Shown: in pieces, positions 1 through 6,491 of the stretch | How positions within the stretch are numbered: the stretch's first letter is position 1 | Layout of the letters: every line of letters begins with the position of its first letter | DNA from: an uncultured Clostridia bacterium | Lineage (GTDB): Bacteria; Bacillota; Clostridia; Christensenellales; Aristaeellaceae | Assembly: GCA_934631055.1 (NCBI GenBank) | Contig: CAKTXP010000130.1 | Location: 1 to 6,824 of the forward strand | Reading direction: 5' to 3' | Length of the DNA stretch: 6,824 nt | Made by a program: the position numbers and the translations under genes | The notes under the pieces: model-generated | What the model was told of the DNA's origin: nothing | Seen by the model: the letters and a program-made list of their open reading frames with translations, nothing else | The model's database searches: none

Positions 1-196
1 TCTGCCTCACGCGGGCAATTTTTCGCAATTCCCCATATGCTTACAAAGCACGGGCTGAGCCCGCCTTCACTTCCGCCAAAGTCCGCAAAATGCAAACGTC
101 TGCCTCACGCGGGCAATTTTTCGCAATTCCCCATATGCTTACAAAGCACGGGCTGAGCCCGCCTTCACTTCCGCCGAAATCCGCAAAACACAAAAA
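1..196. repeat. 98-bp direct tandem repeat, two copies visible
   Basis: Bases 1-98 and 99-196 are two head-to-tail copies of one unit. The first 77 bases of each copy (1-77 and 99-175) are identical; the last 20 or so differ at a few sites (for example 78/176, 81/179, 91-92/189-190). Each copy holds two adjacent perfect hairpins. The first has arms TGCTT and AAGCA around ACA (38-50, repeated at 136-148). The second has arms CGGGC and GCCCG around TGA (51-63, repeated at 149-161). Copy 1 begins at the window edge, so the array may be longer. The array lies past the terminator of the rsmG operon, and the terminator's T-run falls in the degenerate end of copy 2. The near-perfect identity implies recent duplication or homogenisation. 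I see no gene in it. Confidence 0.9.
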
Positions 197-225
197 GCCG
201 CCCTCTTCCGAACGAAGAGAGCAGC
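192..225 (-). terminator. Rho-independent terminator after rsmG
   Basis: On the minus strand, 225-214 pairs with 208-197 to give a 12-bp stem, with two or so G-T wobbles and otherwise Watson-Crick pairs, around a five-base loop (213-209). Five Ts follow at once (196-192). It starts 22 bases after the rsmG stop codon. Stem length, GC content and T-run fit a classic intrinsic terminator, so it probably ends the whole minus-strand unit. On the plus strand the stem is not followed by a T-run, so it should work in one direction only. Confidence 0.88.
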
Positions 226-247
226 TTGATGGTCTGCTGTTAAATCC

Positions 248-967
248 TTACATCCCCAGCGGCTTTTTGCCAGGCGTTCCCGCTTTGCGCGGATAGGTCT
301 TAGGGGTCGCGCCCGTCTTATCCGTAATCAGCAGGACGTGCGCCCAATCGTCCCTTCCGGGGATCGGCGCGTCCACCGTCCCGCGGACGGTTCCGCCCAG
401 CAGGAACGCGGCGCGCCTTGCGGCGGTCATCTCCTCCGCCACGCCGGGACCTTTCCATGCGATCGAAATGCCGCCCTTTTTAACGAACGGAAGCGTCAAT
501 TCCTGAAGCGTCGCCGCATTGGCGACCGCGCGGGAGACTGCCGCGTCGTATTGTTCCCGATGCGCCGCCATCCTCGCCGCGTCCTCTGCGCGGGCATGAA
601 GCGTCGTCGCTTTCAGACCGAGCCGCCCCAGCGCATCTTCCAGAAATGAGATACGCTTTTGGAGCGCATCCAGAAACGTCATGTCCAAATCGGGGCGCAG
701 GATGAGCAGCGGCATGCCCGGGAAGCCCGCGCCCGTGCCGACGTCGATAACCTTCGCGCCTTCTGCCAGCAGCCCATGCGCCAGCGGCGCGGCACTGTCC
801 AGATCATGACGGTCTACGCGTTCGTCTTCATCCAGCACGGCGGTCAGATCCATCCGCGCGTTATATTCATCCAAAATGGCGTGAAACGCCTCAAAGCGTT
901 CCAGCGCCGTTTCGTCCGCGGCAACGCCCATCTTTTCAAGACCGGTCTTCAGTCGTTCTCTGTTCAT
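248..967 (-). CDS. rsmG: 16S rRNA (guanine-N7) methyltransferase RsmG (GidB)
   Basis: The product is 239 residues, the length usual for Bacillota RsmG. The family uses S-adenosylmethionine to methylate N7 of G527 in the 530 loop of 16S rRNA, in the cytoplasm; loss in other bacteria gives low-level streptomycin resistance. What shows it: the SAM-binding glycine motif VIDVGTGAGFPGMPL at about 73-87, the LDALQKRISFLE stretch at 99-110, RAE near 126-128, SRAVAN at 145-150, the lysine-rich KKGG turn at 163-166, and the family's C-terminal TPKTYPRKAGTPGKKPL at 221-237. The frame is open further upstream, but that part lies over the neighbouring ydcF gene. The start chosen is the ATG at 967-965, which overlaps the ydcF TGA as ATGA, with GGGAG 11 bases upstream and GAGG directly before it. 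It is the last gene before the terminator. Many Bacillota keep rsmG beside mnmG; here its upstream neighbour is ydcF instead. Very sure of identity. Confidence 0.96.
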   Translation of the reverse strand: MNRERLKTGLEKMGVAADETALERFEAFHAILDEYNARMDLTAVLDEDERVDRHDLDSAAPLAHGLLAEGAKVIDVGTGAGFPGMPLLILRPDLDMTFLDALQKRISFLEDALGRLGLKATTLHARAEDAARMAAHREQYDAAVSRAVANAATLQELTLPFVKKGGISIAWKGPGVAEEMTAARRAAFLLGGTVRGTVDAPIPGRDDWAHVLLITDKTGATPKTYPRKAGTPGKKPLGM

Positions 968-1557
968 CCTCGCATGCTCTCCCAAATAAATTTCACCCAG
1001 CTCAGCCCTTCGCGCAGGTGGTTCTTGATAAAGTATTCCGGCTTGGAGAGGCTGCCCCTGCCCGTCGCCGTGATGCCGACCTCTTTGCACAGCGCCAGCG
1101 CGCGGGCGACATGGTAATCGCTGGTGACGATGAGCGCCTGCGTCAGCCCCTGGTCGTCCATGACGGACTGCGCATAGCCCAGATTCTGCCGCGTATTGAA
1201 GGAACCCGTCTCGGCGATGACCTCCTTCTCGTTTACGCCGCGCTCGATGAGCCAGTCGCGCATGACGTCGCCCTCCGCGCGCGGCTCGTCGCTCCCCTGC
1301 GCGCCGCAGACAATCATCAGGCTCGGCTTTTTCCGATATTCCTCCAGCGCCGCCGTCAGCCTGCGCTCCAGTGCGACGGAAGGCGTGCCGTCCGCTTTGA
1401 CCTGCGCGCCGAGTACGATAATGGTATCAAAATCGCCAACCGGCGGCAGATGCGTTTCCTTGTAATAGACGAAACCGATCAAACCCGCCGCCGCGATCAC
1501 ACCGGCAGCCAGAACCGCAAGAACCGCCATCAGCAGCCTCCTCAGACCTTTTTTCAT
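964..1557 (-). CDS. YdcF/SanA-like DUF218 protein with N-terminal membrane anchor
   Basis: A 197-residue protein of the YdcF/SanA (DUF218) superfamily. After a short basic start (KKGLRR), a hydrophobic helix at about 9-31 looks like an uncleaved signal anchor, placing the rest outside the membrane. The DUF218 domain begins at about 44 with DTIIVLGAQV, followed by ALERRL (62-67), VCGAQG (83-88), an acidic EPRAEGDVMRDWL stretch, the ETGSFNTRQN motif (116-125) and VTSDYHVARA (144-153). These polar motifs make up the family's conserved pocket. Relatives include SanA, linked to vancomycin exclusion and envelope barrier function; the biochemical activity is not settled, so I give no symbol. The ATG at 1557 has AGGAG 11 bases upstream and a closer AAAGGA 2 bases away. 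It lies 39 bp after radC, and its TGA overlaps the rsmG start (ATGA), so the two are probably translationally coupled. Confidence 0.9.
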   Translation of the reverse strand: MKKGLRRLLMAVLAVLAAGVIAAAGLIGFVYYKETHLPPVGDFDTIIVLGAQVKADGTPSVALERRLTAALEEYRKKPSLMIVCGAQGSDEPRAEGDVMRDWLIERGVNEKEVIAETGSFNTRQNLGYAQSVMDDQGLTQALIVTSDYHVARALALCKEVGITATGRGSLSKPEYFIKNHLREGLSWVKFIWESMRG

Positions 1558-1596
1558 GTTCCTTTATACTCCTTATGCTCCGTGTGAACTATACCG

Positions 1597-2397
1597 TTAT
1601 TGATCTATATTCAACGCGGCGAGTTCTTCTTCCTGCTCTTCTCTGAGCGTTCCGCGTCGTCCGGGAACATTTCGGCTTCGGATGAGGTAGCTGAATTCTT
1701 CTTCGCTCTGTTGTCCGTCAAACTGGCTGTTTTTCGTCATGGAATAGACGGTCGAGCCGGCGAAGATGAGGTGGTCGATAACGCGCACGCCGATGACGTT
1801 CAGCGCGCTGATGACCGCGCGGGTCGCGTCATAGTCGTCCTGCGACGGTTCCGCCGTTCCGCTGGGATGATTATGCGCAAGCAGGACGGCATGGGCATGG
1901 TAGCGCAGCGCAGTCTCGACGACCTCGCGCGGATAGATCTGCACCTGGTCGATGGTTCCCTTATGCAGCAGCGCCGGACAAAGCACGCGCCCGCTCTGAT
2001 CAAGGCAGATCATGTACACGCGCTCTTCATGCACGCCGAAGAACAGCGCCCCGGCATAGCGTTTCGCGCCGGACAGGTTGGTGATGGCGGGCTTTTCGCC
2101 CATAGCGCTGTGCTGATAGTAGCCCATCAGCTGCGGCATCAGGGAAAGGAGCGCGGCGGCATTCTGCCCCACGCCGGTCACGCGCATGAGTTCAGCGGGC
2201 GACGCTTCCAATACCGCGCTGAGCGAACCAAATCGCCGGATCAGCTCGTGCGCCAGCGGATTGACGTCCTTCTGCGGGATTGCGAACATGAGCAGCAGTT
2301 CCAGCACCTCATGCTCGGAAAATCCGGAAAGCCCTTCTTTCAGAAATCTCTCGCGCAATCGCGCGCGATGCCCCGCGTGAACCGTCTTTTCGCTCAT
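1597..2397 (-). CDS. radC: RadC family JAMM/MPN-fold protein
   Basis: A 266-residue RadC-family protein. The N-terminal part carries the GHRARLRERFLKEG motif (9-22) and HEVLELLL (29-36), followed by a helix-hairpin-helix-like segment with VTGVGQNAA (73-81), which suggests DNA binding. The C-terminal MPN domain has KGTID (146-150), PREVV (156-160) and the metal-binding signature HNHPSG...PSQDD (175-188), giving His175, His177 and Asp188 as zinc ligands; Glu124 or Glu125 is the likely catalytic acid. RadC was long called a DNA-repair protein, but that role was withdrawn for E. coli and its substrate is unknown. About 45 residues follow the usual family end (YSM, 218-220), rich in Glu and Arg, which is longer than typical. 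The frame is open up to 2625, but the ATG at 2397 is preceded by AGGAGG at six bases and begins where family homology begins. The next gene, ydcF, follows after 39 bp. Confidence 0.92.
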   Translation of the reverse strand: MSEKTVHAGHRARLRERFLKEGLSGFSEHEVLELLLMFAIPQKDVNPLAHELIRRFGSLSAVLEASPAELMRVTGVGQNAAALLSLMPQLMGYYQHSAMGEKPAITNLSGAKRYAGALFFGVHEERVYMICLDQSGRVLCPALLHKGTIDQVQIYPREVVETALRYHAHAVLLAHNHPSGTAEPSQDDYDATRAVISALNVIGVRVIDHLIFAGSTVYSMTKNSQFDGQQSEEEFSYLIRSRNVPGRRGTLREEQEEELAALNIDQ

Positions 2398-2621
2398 GGT
2401 ATACCTCCTGTCAGGGGAACGCTTGGGGCTTTGCCCCAAACCCCACAAGGGAACTGAGTTCCCTTGACCCTTCACTACGCTATCGCTGCGCGATAGCTGA
2501 GGGAAAAGCAATTCCTGCTGCTCACAAACTCCGGGCAGCAGACCGAAGGTCATTCTGCCCGTCCGTAACCCCACCCGCAGAGCGCGTGCATCGTCCGCAG
2601 ACGACGCTTCCCCTCTCGCTC
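2398..2621. repeat. Hairpin-dense gap between HAD gene and radC (five palindromes)
   Basis: This 224-bp gap holds five successive inverted repeats. In plus coordinates they are: 2423-2439 (TTGGGGC, loop TTT, perfect 7 bp); 2447-2465 (AAGGGAAC, loop TGA, perfect 8 bp); 2479-2497 (GCTATCGC, loop TGC, perfect 8 bp); 2532-2561 (outer arms CGGGCAG, plus inner GACC/GGTC); and 2588-2607 (8 bp with one G-T, loop CGCA). None is followed by a T-run on the minus strand, so none looks like a normal terminator. The layout, notably the GGGGC/AAGGG palindrome pair joined by a C-rich spacer, resembles dispersed palindromic elements common between genes in gut Clostridia (recalled, not searched). In the radC mRNA these would form a structured 5' leader. 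No protein is supported; I saw no convincing promoter boxes. Confidence 0.8.
2404..2409 (-). promoter_or_regulatory. Ribosome binding site fixing the radC start
   Basis: The minus strand reads AGGAGG here, six bases before the ATG at 2397. This near-perfect Shine-Dalgarno sequence favours the 266-residue form over the open frame reaching back to a TTG at 2625, where the extra residues show no RadC homology and cross several palindromes. Confidence 0.85.
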
Positions 2622-3260
2622 TCAATACCCCTTCAAAATCTCTTCCAGCTCGGCGATCTCATTCGCCACCGGCAGCCCCGAAGAGCGAAGCCGCTTCATG
2701 TCGTTGTGTCCCCATGAGACCAGAATGCAGTCCGCGCCCAGCGCTTCCGCTAGATGAGCGTCCGTCAGCATGTCGCCGATGAGGACGACGTCTCTGCCTT
2801 CCAGACCCAGCTCTCGCAGCTGGCGCCTGCCGATCTCCGTCTTCTTCGACGCGCTCTCGTCCTCCAGACCGCTGATGTCATTCATGTACGGCGTCAGCCC
2901 CAACGCTTTGCATTGTTCCCTAACGGACGGCTCATACGACGCGGACAATACCGACTGCGATCTGCCCTGCTCATGCAGCTTTTGAATCAGTTCCAGCGCG
3001 CCGGAAACCAGTCCCACGCCGACTGCCTTCTGATTGAATTCATCCAGCCAAAGCCGCGCGATCTCCTCATAGCTGTGCTTGCTGTAATCTACGCCGACGG
3101 CGGGATAGAAGTCGCGCACGGGCATAGTCATGTTGCTTTTATAGTCTTCCATCGTGATGCCGGGGATGCCAAGCTTCTCAAAGACGTCGTTGTCGAGGTC
3201 CAGGGAAAGCTGGGTATCGTTGAGCAGCGTACCGTTGAAATCCCAGATAATGTGCTTCAT
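2622..3260 (-). CDS. HAD superfamily hydrolase (phosphatase-like) with DxN motif I
   Basis: A 212-residue cytoplasmic protein with the haloacid dehalogenase fold, probably subfamily IA. Motif I is WDFNGTLL (6-13), with nucleophile Asp7; motif II is the Ser in SVLSAS (Ser106); motif III Lys is Lys139 or Lys140 in SASKKTEI; motif IV is IGDMLTD (161-167), whose Asp163 and Asp167 would hold Mg2+. Residues about 15-85 form a helical cap. The family hydrolyses phosphate esters, phosphoglycolate being a common label, but the substrate cannot be told from sequence. Motif I has Asn9 where most phosphatases have the second Asp, which acts as general acid/base. The DFNGT form is a known variant, so activity may be altered but not necessarily lost. 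ATG at 3260 has GAGAGGG about five bases upstream. It lies 69 bp after the SNF2 gene and 224 bp before radC. Fold certain, function open. Confidence 0.88.
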   Translation of the reverse strand: MKHIIWDFNGTLLNDTQLSLDLDNDVFEKLGIPGITMEDYKSNMTMPVRDFYPAVGVDYSKHSYEEIARLWLDEFNQKAVGVGLVSGALELIQKLHEQGRSQSVLSASYEPSVREQCKALGLTPYMNDISGLEDESASKKTEIGRRQLRELGLEGRDVVLIGDMLTDAHLAEALGADCILVSWGHNDMKRLRSSGLPVANEIAELEEILKGY

Positions 3261-3264
3261 ATCG

Positions 3265-3304
3265 CCCTCTCAGTCCCTTCGGGACAACTCTCCCAAAGGG
3301 AGAG
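3265..3304. repeat. Double palindrome between SNF2 and HAD genes
   Basis: Two adjacent perfect hairpins fill most of the 69-bp gap: 3273-3285 (GTCCC, loop TTC, GGGAC) and 3288-3304 (CTCTCCC, loop AAA, GGGAGAG). The flanking CCCTCTCA at 3265-3272 on the plus strand becomes, on the minus strand, the GAGAGGG that serves as Shine-Dalgarno for the HAD gene. The string CTCTCCCAAAGGGAGAGCC is one I recall as a high-copy dispersed palindrome in gut Clostridia genomes; that recollection was not checked. No T-run follows on the minus strand, so this is not a strong terminator for the SNF2 gene. Confidence 0.8.
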
Positions 3305-3329
3305 CCAAGTTTATTCTCATTCTTTCCCC

Positions 3330-6300
3330 TTAGTCAAACAGCGCGCGAATATCCTCCGGCGTGAGCTGCGTCGGCATCGCTTCGCCTGCCGTAATCATCT
3401 GGTCAAACATCGCGCGCTTGCGCTCGCCAAGCTTGACGACCTGCTCTTCGATGCTGCCGCGGGTAATCATGCGGATGACCGTGACCGTGTTCTTCTGTCC
3501 GATGCGGTGCGCGCGATCCGTCGCCTGATCCTCCGCCGCCGGATTCCACCACGGGTCGAAATGGATGACCGTATCCGCGCCGACAAGATTCAAACCGGAA
3601 CCGCCCGCTTTCAGCGAGATCAGGAAGACCTGTCCTTCACCCGCGTTGAACTGCTGAACCATCTCCACGCGGCGCTTCGGCGGCGTTTCGCCGTCCAGAT
3701 ACATGCAGGAGATGCCGACCGCTTCCAGCCTGCGCTGCAAGATCTTGAGCATGCGCGTGAACTGGGAGAAGATGAGCGCACGGTGTCCCGCTTCCAGAGA
3801 GCCGGGCAGAACGTCCAGCAGCATATCCAGCTTGCCGCTCGACGCCGCATAGCTCGGCAGAACCAGCGACGGATGACCGCAGATCTGGCGCAGTTCCGTA
3901 ATGGCGGCAAGCATCTCGATGCGATTGTTGCCATTGAACATGCCTTCGACCTGCGGACGCAGGCGCATCAGGCTTGCCTGATAGACGCGGCGCTGCTCCT
4001 CGGTCATGTCCGCCGTCAGCGTGATCTCGACTTTCTCCGGCAGTTCGCGCAGAACGTCGCCCTTCAGGCGGCGCAGCAGGAACGGACGGATGCGGCGGCG
4101 CAGGACGTCGGCTTCCTCGCCCGTGCCGAAACGGTGCATGAACTGCGCAAAGGAGTTCAGGTAGCCCGGCAGAACAAAGTCGAAGATCGACCACAGTTCA
4201 CCCGGGTGATTCTCCATCGGCGTGCCGGTCAGGGCAAAGCGCGTCTGCGCCTTGAGCTGCTTGACCGCGCCCGCGCCGACACTCATCGCGTTCTTGATAT
4301 ACTGCGCCTCGTCCAGGATGGCGAAGCGGAAGGACACCTTGGAGAGCAGACCGATATCGCGGCGGATCAGCGGATAGCTGGTCAGATAGACGTCGATATC
4401 CCTGTCCGGACCGGTCAGGCGCGCGATGGTCTGCGCGCGCTGAGCCTGGCTGCCCTCGCCCGCCGCACAGCGCAGCTCGGGCGCGAATTTCGCGATCTCA
4501 GCCATCCAGTTATAGACCAGAGAGGTTGGCGCGACGACGATGGATGCGCTGTCCTGATCGCCGCGGCGCTTTGCCCAAAGCAGCAGGGTGATGACCTGCA
4601 AAGTCTTGCCCAAGCCCATGTCGTCGGCGAGGATGCCGCCCATATGCAGCCGGTCGAGCGCCTGCATCCACATGAAGCCGCGCATCTGATACGGGCGGAG
4701 CATGGAATTGAGCGGTTCGGGGCAGGGCTCGCCGTCGTCTTCCAGACTGCTGACCATTTCCTTGACGCTCTTATCCGCCTTGACCGGCACGCTGCCGCCC
4801 TCCAGCAGGCTCATCATATACGCCGCGCGGAAGGAAGCGACCTCGACCACGCCGCGGACGTTCTTCTCCTCCTCGCCTTCTTCGCCGGTATCCGCGCCGA
4901 CGGCTGCTTCCGCCATCTCGCGCCACTCGTCCATCTCGGAAAGGTCGAGGAAGGAGCCGTCTTTCAGTCGGAAATACTTCTTGCGGTCGCGCAGCGCGCG
5001 CAGGATCGCGACAATCTCCGGCGCGGGCTCGCCGTCCTCGGTCATCTCCAGCCGCAGAGCGCCCTCCTGCATGCGCAGGGTTCCGGTGAAATGCGGCTTG
5101 CGCGGGGTCATCTTGCGGAATTCGTCGGAGCAGTAGACCTCCGCGTTCTCCTGCATCCGATAGATGCCTTCGGTCAGGAAGCGGTAAATGGGTTCCTGTC
5201 CGCCAAGGATGACGCGTCCCTTCTGCATGCGGAAGCCGAACGCCGCCAGCAGGTCGAGCGCGCGCCTTTCCGCCGCGGCGTCGCGCAGGAGCAGGATGCG
5301 CTCTTCGTCCTCGCTCTGAGGCGCCTGCGCCGCGAACGGGTCGATTTCTTCGTCGCCGTACAGGAACGCGATCTTACAGAGTACGAGGTTATTGTCGCGG
5401 TCAAAATACGCGCGCACCTTGAGCGGACGGCGGATGATGCGCTCCGCCAGCGCACCGTCGAGTGTCACCGTTCCGGCGCGTTCCAGCGCAGGCAACAAGT
5501 CGGAGATGACGCGCGGGCTCTGCTGCGCGTCAAAACGGAAGGCGACTGGCATGCCCGCGCCCGTCTGTGCCGACAGCAGCACACGCACAATACCCTTCTG
5601 CACCTCCGACAACCGCAGGACGTCGCCCTCGCAATAGACATAAGTGCAGTCCGTGTCGAGCATGCGCAGGGTCTTGGGCATCTGCGCACGCACTTCCAGC
5701 TCGCGTCCGCTGGCAAACACGCCGAAGAGCAGCTCGACCTGTCCGTCGAACACGCTGGGAACGGTCACGATCTCCTCGCCAAAGGAAATCTTGAATGGCT
5801 TCGCCATCAGCAGCTGCATCAGACGCGGAACAAACCGATCCGCAACGGTCAGGAATTTGGCGTCAAGACCCGTCTGAACGAGCTTTCCTTCCAGCTGGCA
5901 GACATACGCGGCATCCTGAAGGAGCTTGATGATTTTAGCATCCACGCCGGTGAAACCCATCCATTCCGGCTCAAGCACAAAGCCCTTGCCGAAGGCAATC
6001 GCCGTCTTTTCCTGCAAACCGCGGAGGAACTGCGCCATGGACTTGACGACATACATCCGCTCCTGACCGACGCGCAGGGACACGCGCACCGGTTCGCGCT
6101 CGCCCAGCAGGCGCAGCGTAATCTCCATTTCAAGCGGCGTCTCCATCGGCAGGGCGCTTTGCAATGTACCCATCAGCGCGCCGGCGTTCTCTCTGGCGCG
6201 GCGGCGGCGCATTTCCTCGATCGCGCCGGTCGATATCGCCTGCATCATCGCGGCGGCGAGGTGACGGCACGGTTTATGCACGTTCCCGAAAAAGTCGCAC

Positions 6301-6491
6301 GAGCAGCGCCCGCTCAGTTTATTCGTCGCGCCGACGCGGACGATGCGCCGCGGGTCGCCATCGACGGCATAGCGCAAAAAGCCGTTTTCCTCTTCGAGCG
6401 GGTGTACGCCGCCCTGACGGAAAATGGTCAAGCCTGCATTGTATTCCTCTTCCGGCGTAATGCGCCGGATGATCTCCATTCCTTCAGCCAC
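3330..6491 (-). CDS. SWIM zinc-finger SNF2 family helicase/ATPase
   Basis: A 1053-residue protein with the layout usual for bacterial SWIM-SNF2 enzymes. The SWIM zinc finger is CxC...CxH at Cys63, Cys65, Cys75 and His77. A long middle region (about 110-520) matches in place and size the bacterial SNF2-associated domain, followed by an acidic linker (about 533-543). The SNF2 ATPase has DDMGLGKT (Walker A, 623-630), DEAQ (Walker B, 727-730), LTGTPMEN (754-761) and LLRRLKGDV (805-813). The helicase C lobe has FSQFTRML (908-915), YLDGET (931-936), SLKAGGSGLNL (959-969) and DQATDRAHRIGQ (988-999). All key motifs look intact. Such proteins move along double-stranded DNA using ATP and remodel protein-DNA complexes, including stalled transcription complexes; the bacterial role of this subgroup is not settled. 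Start: GTG at 6491 with GGAG seven bases upstream; an in-frame ATG at 6479 has only AAGG one base away and is less likely. It is the first complete gene after an IS end. Confidence 0.94.
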   Translation of the reverse strand: MAEGMEIIRRITPEEEYNAGLTIFRQGGVHPLEEENGFLRYAVDGDPRRIVRVGATNKLSGRCSCDFFGNVHKPCRHLAAAMMQAISTGAIEEMRRRRARENAGALMGTLQSALPMETPLEMEITLRLLGEREPVRVSLRVGQERMYVVKSMAQFLRGLQEKTAIAFGKGFVLEPEWMGFTGVDAKIIKLLQDAAYVCQLEGKLVQTGLDAKFLTVADRFVPRLMQLLMAKPFKISFGEEIVTVPSVFDGQVELLFGVFASGRELEVRAQMPKTLRMLDTDCTYVYCEGDVLRLSEVQKGIVRVLLSAQTGAGMPVAFRFDAQQSPRVISDLLPALERAGTVTLDGALAERIIRRPLKVRAYFDRDNNLVLCKIAFLYGDEEIDPFAAQAPQSEDEERILLLRDAAAERRALDLLAAFGFRMQKGRVILGGQEPIYRFLTEGIYRMQENAEVYCSDEFRKMTPRKPHFTGTLRMQEGALRLEMTEDGEPAPEIVAILRALRDRKKYFRLKDGSFLDLSEMDEWREMAEAAVGADTGEEGEEEKNVRGVVEVASFRAAYMMSLLEGGSVPVKADKSVKEMVSSLEDDGEPCPEPLNSMLRPYQMRGFMWMQALDRLHMGGILADDMGLGKTLQVITLLLWAKRRGDQDSASIVVAPTSLVYNWMAEIAKFAPELRCAAGEGSQAQRAQTIARLTGPDRDIDVYLTSYPLIRRDIGLLSKVSFRFAILDEAQYIKNAMSVGAGAVKQLKAQTRFALTGTPMENHPGELWSIFDFVLPGYLNSFAQFMHRFGTGEEADVLRRRIRPFLLRRLKGDVLRELPEKVEITLTADMTEEQRRVYQASLMRLRPQVEGMFNGNNRIEMLAAITELRQICGHPSLVLPSYAASSGKLDMLLDVLPGSLEAGHRALIFSQFTRMLKILQRRLEAVGISCMYLDGETPPKRRVEMVQQFNAGEGQVFLISLKAGGSGLNLVGADTVIHFDPWWNPAAEDQATDRAHRIGQKNTVTVIRMITRGSIEEQVVKLGERKRAMFDQMITAGEAMPTQLTPEDIRALFD

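Noticed and set aside
1..196. CRISPR array
   Set aside because: There is no alternation of short repeats and unique spacers; the whole 98-bp unit is duplicated directly, and no cas genes are present.
90..296. 68-codon plus-strand ORF across the tandem repeat
   Set aside because: It runs through the repeat, the terminator and the end of rsmG, has no ribosome site, and would change with repeat number.
968..1090. Upstream extension of the rsmG frame by 41 residues
   Set aside because: The extra part lies over the ydcF gene in another frame and shows no RsmG homology; the ATG at 967 gives the normal family length and an ATGA junction.
2423..2561. Intrinsic terminator for the HAD gene
   Set aside because: The stems are good but none is followed by a T-run on the minus strand.
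2398..2625. Upstream extension of the radC frame to a TTG at 2625
   Set aside because: It crosses the chain of palindromes, has no RadC similarity, and an AGGAGG site marks the ATG at 2397.
1597..6491. New defence or mobile system formed by SNF2, HAD and RadC
   Set aside because: SNF2-type helicases and RadC both occur in defence and mobile islands, but here there is no nuclease, methylase, or other effector partner, and the gaps and context fit an ordinary chromosomal run of genes.
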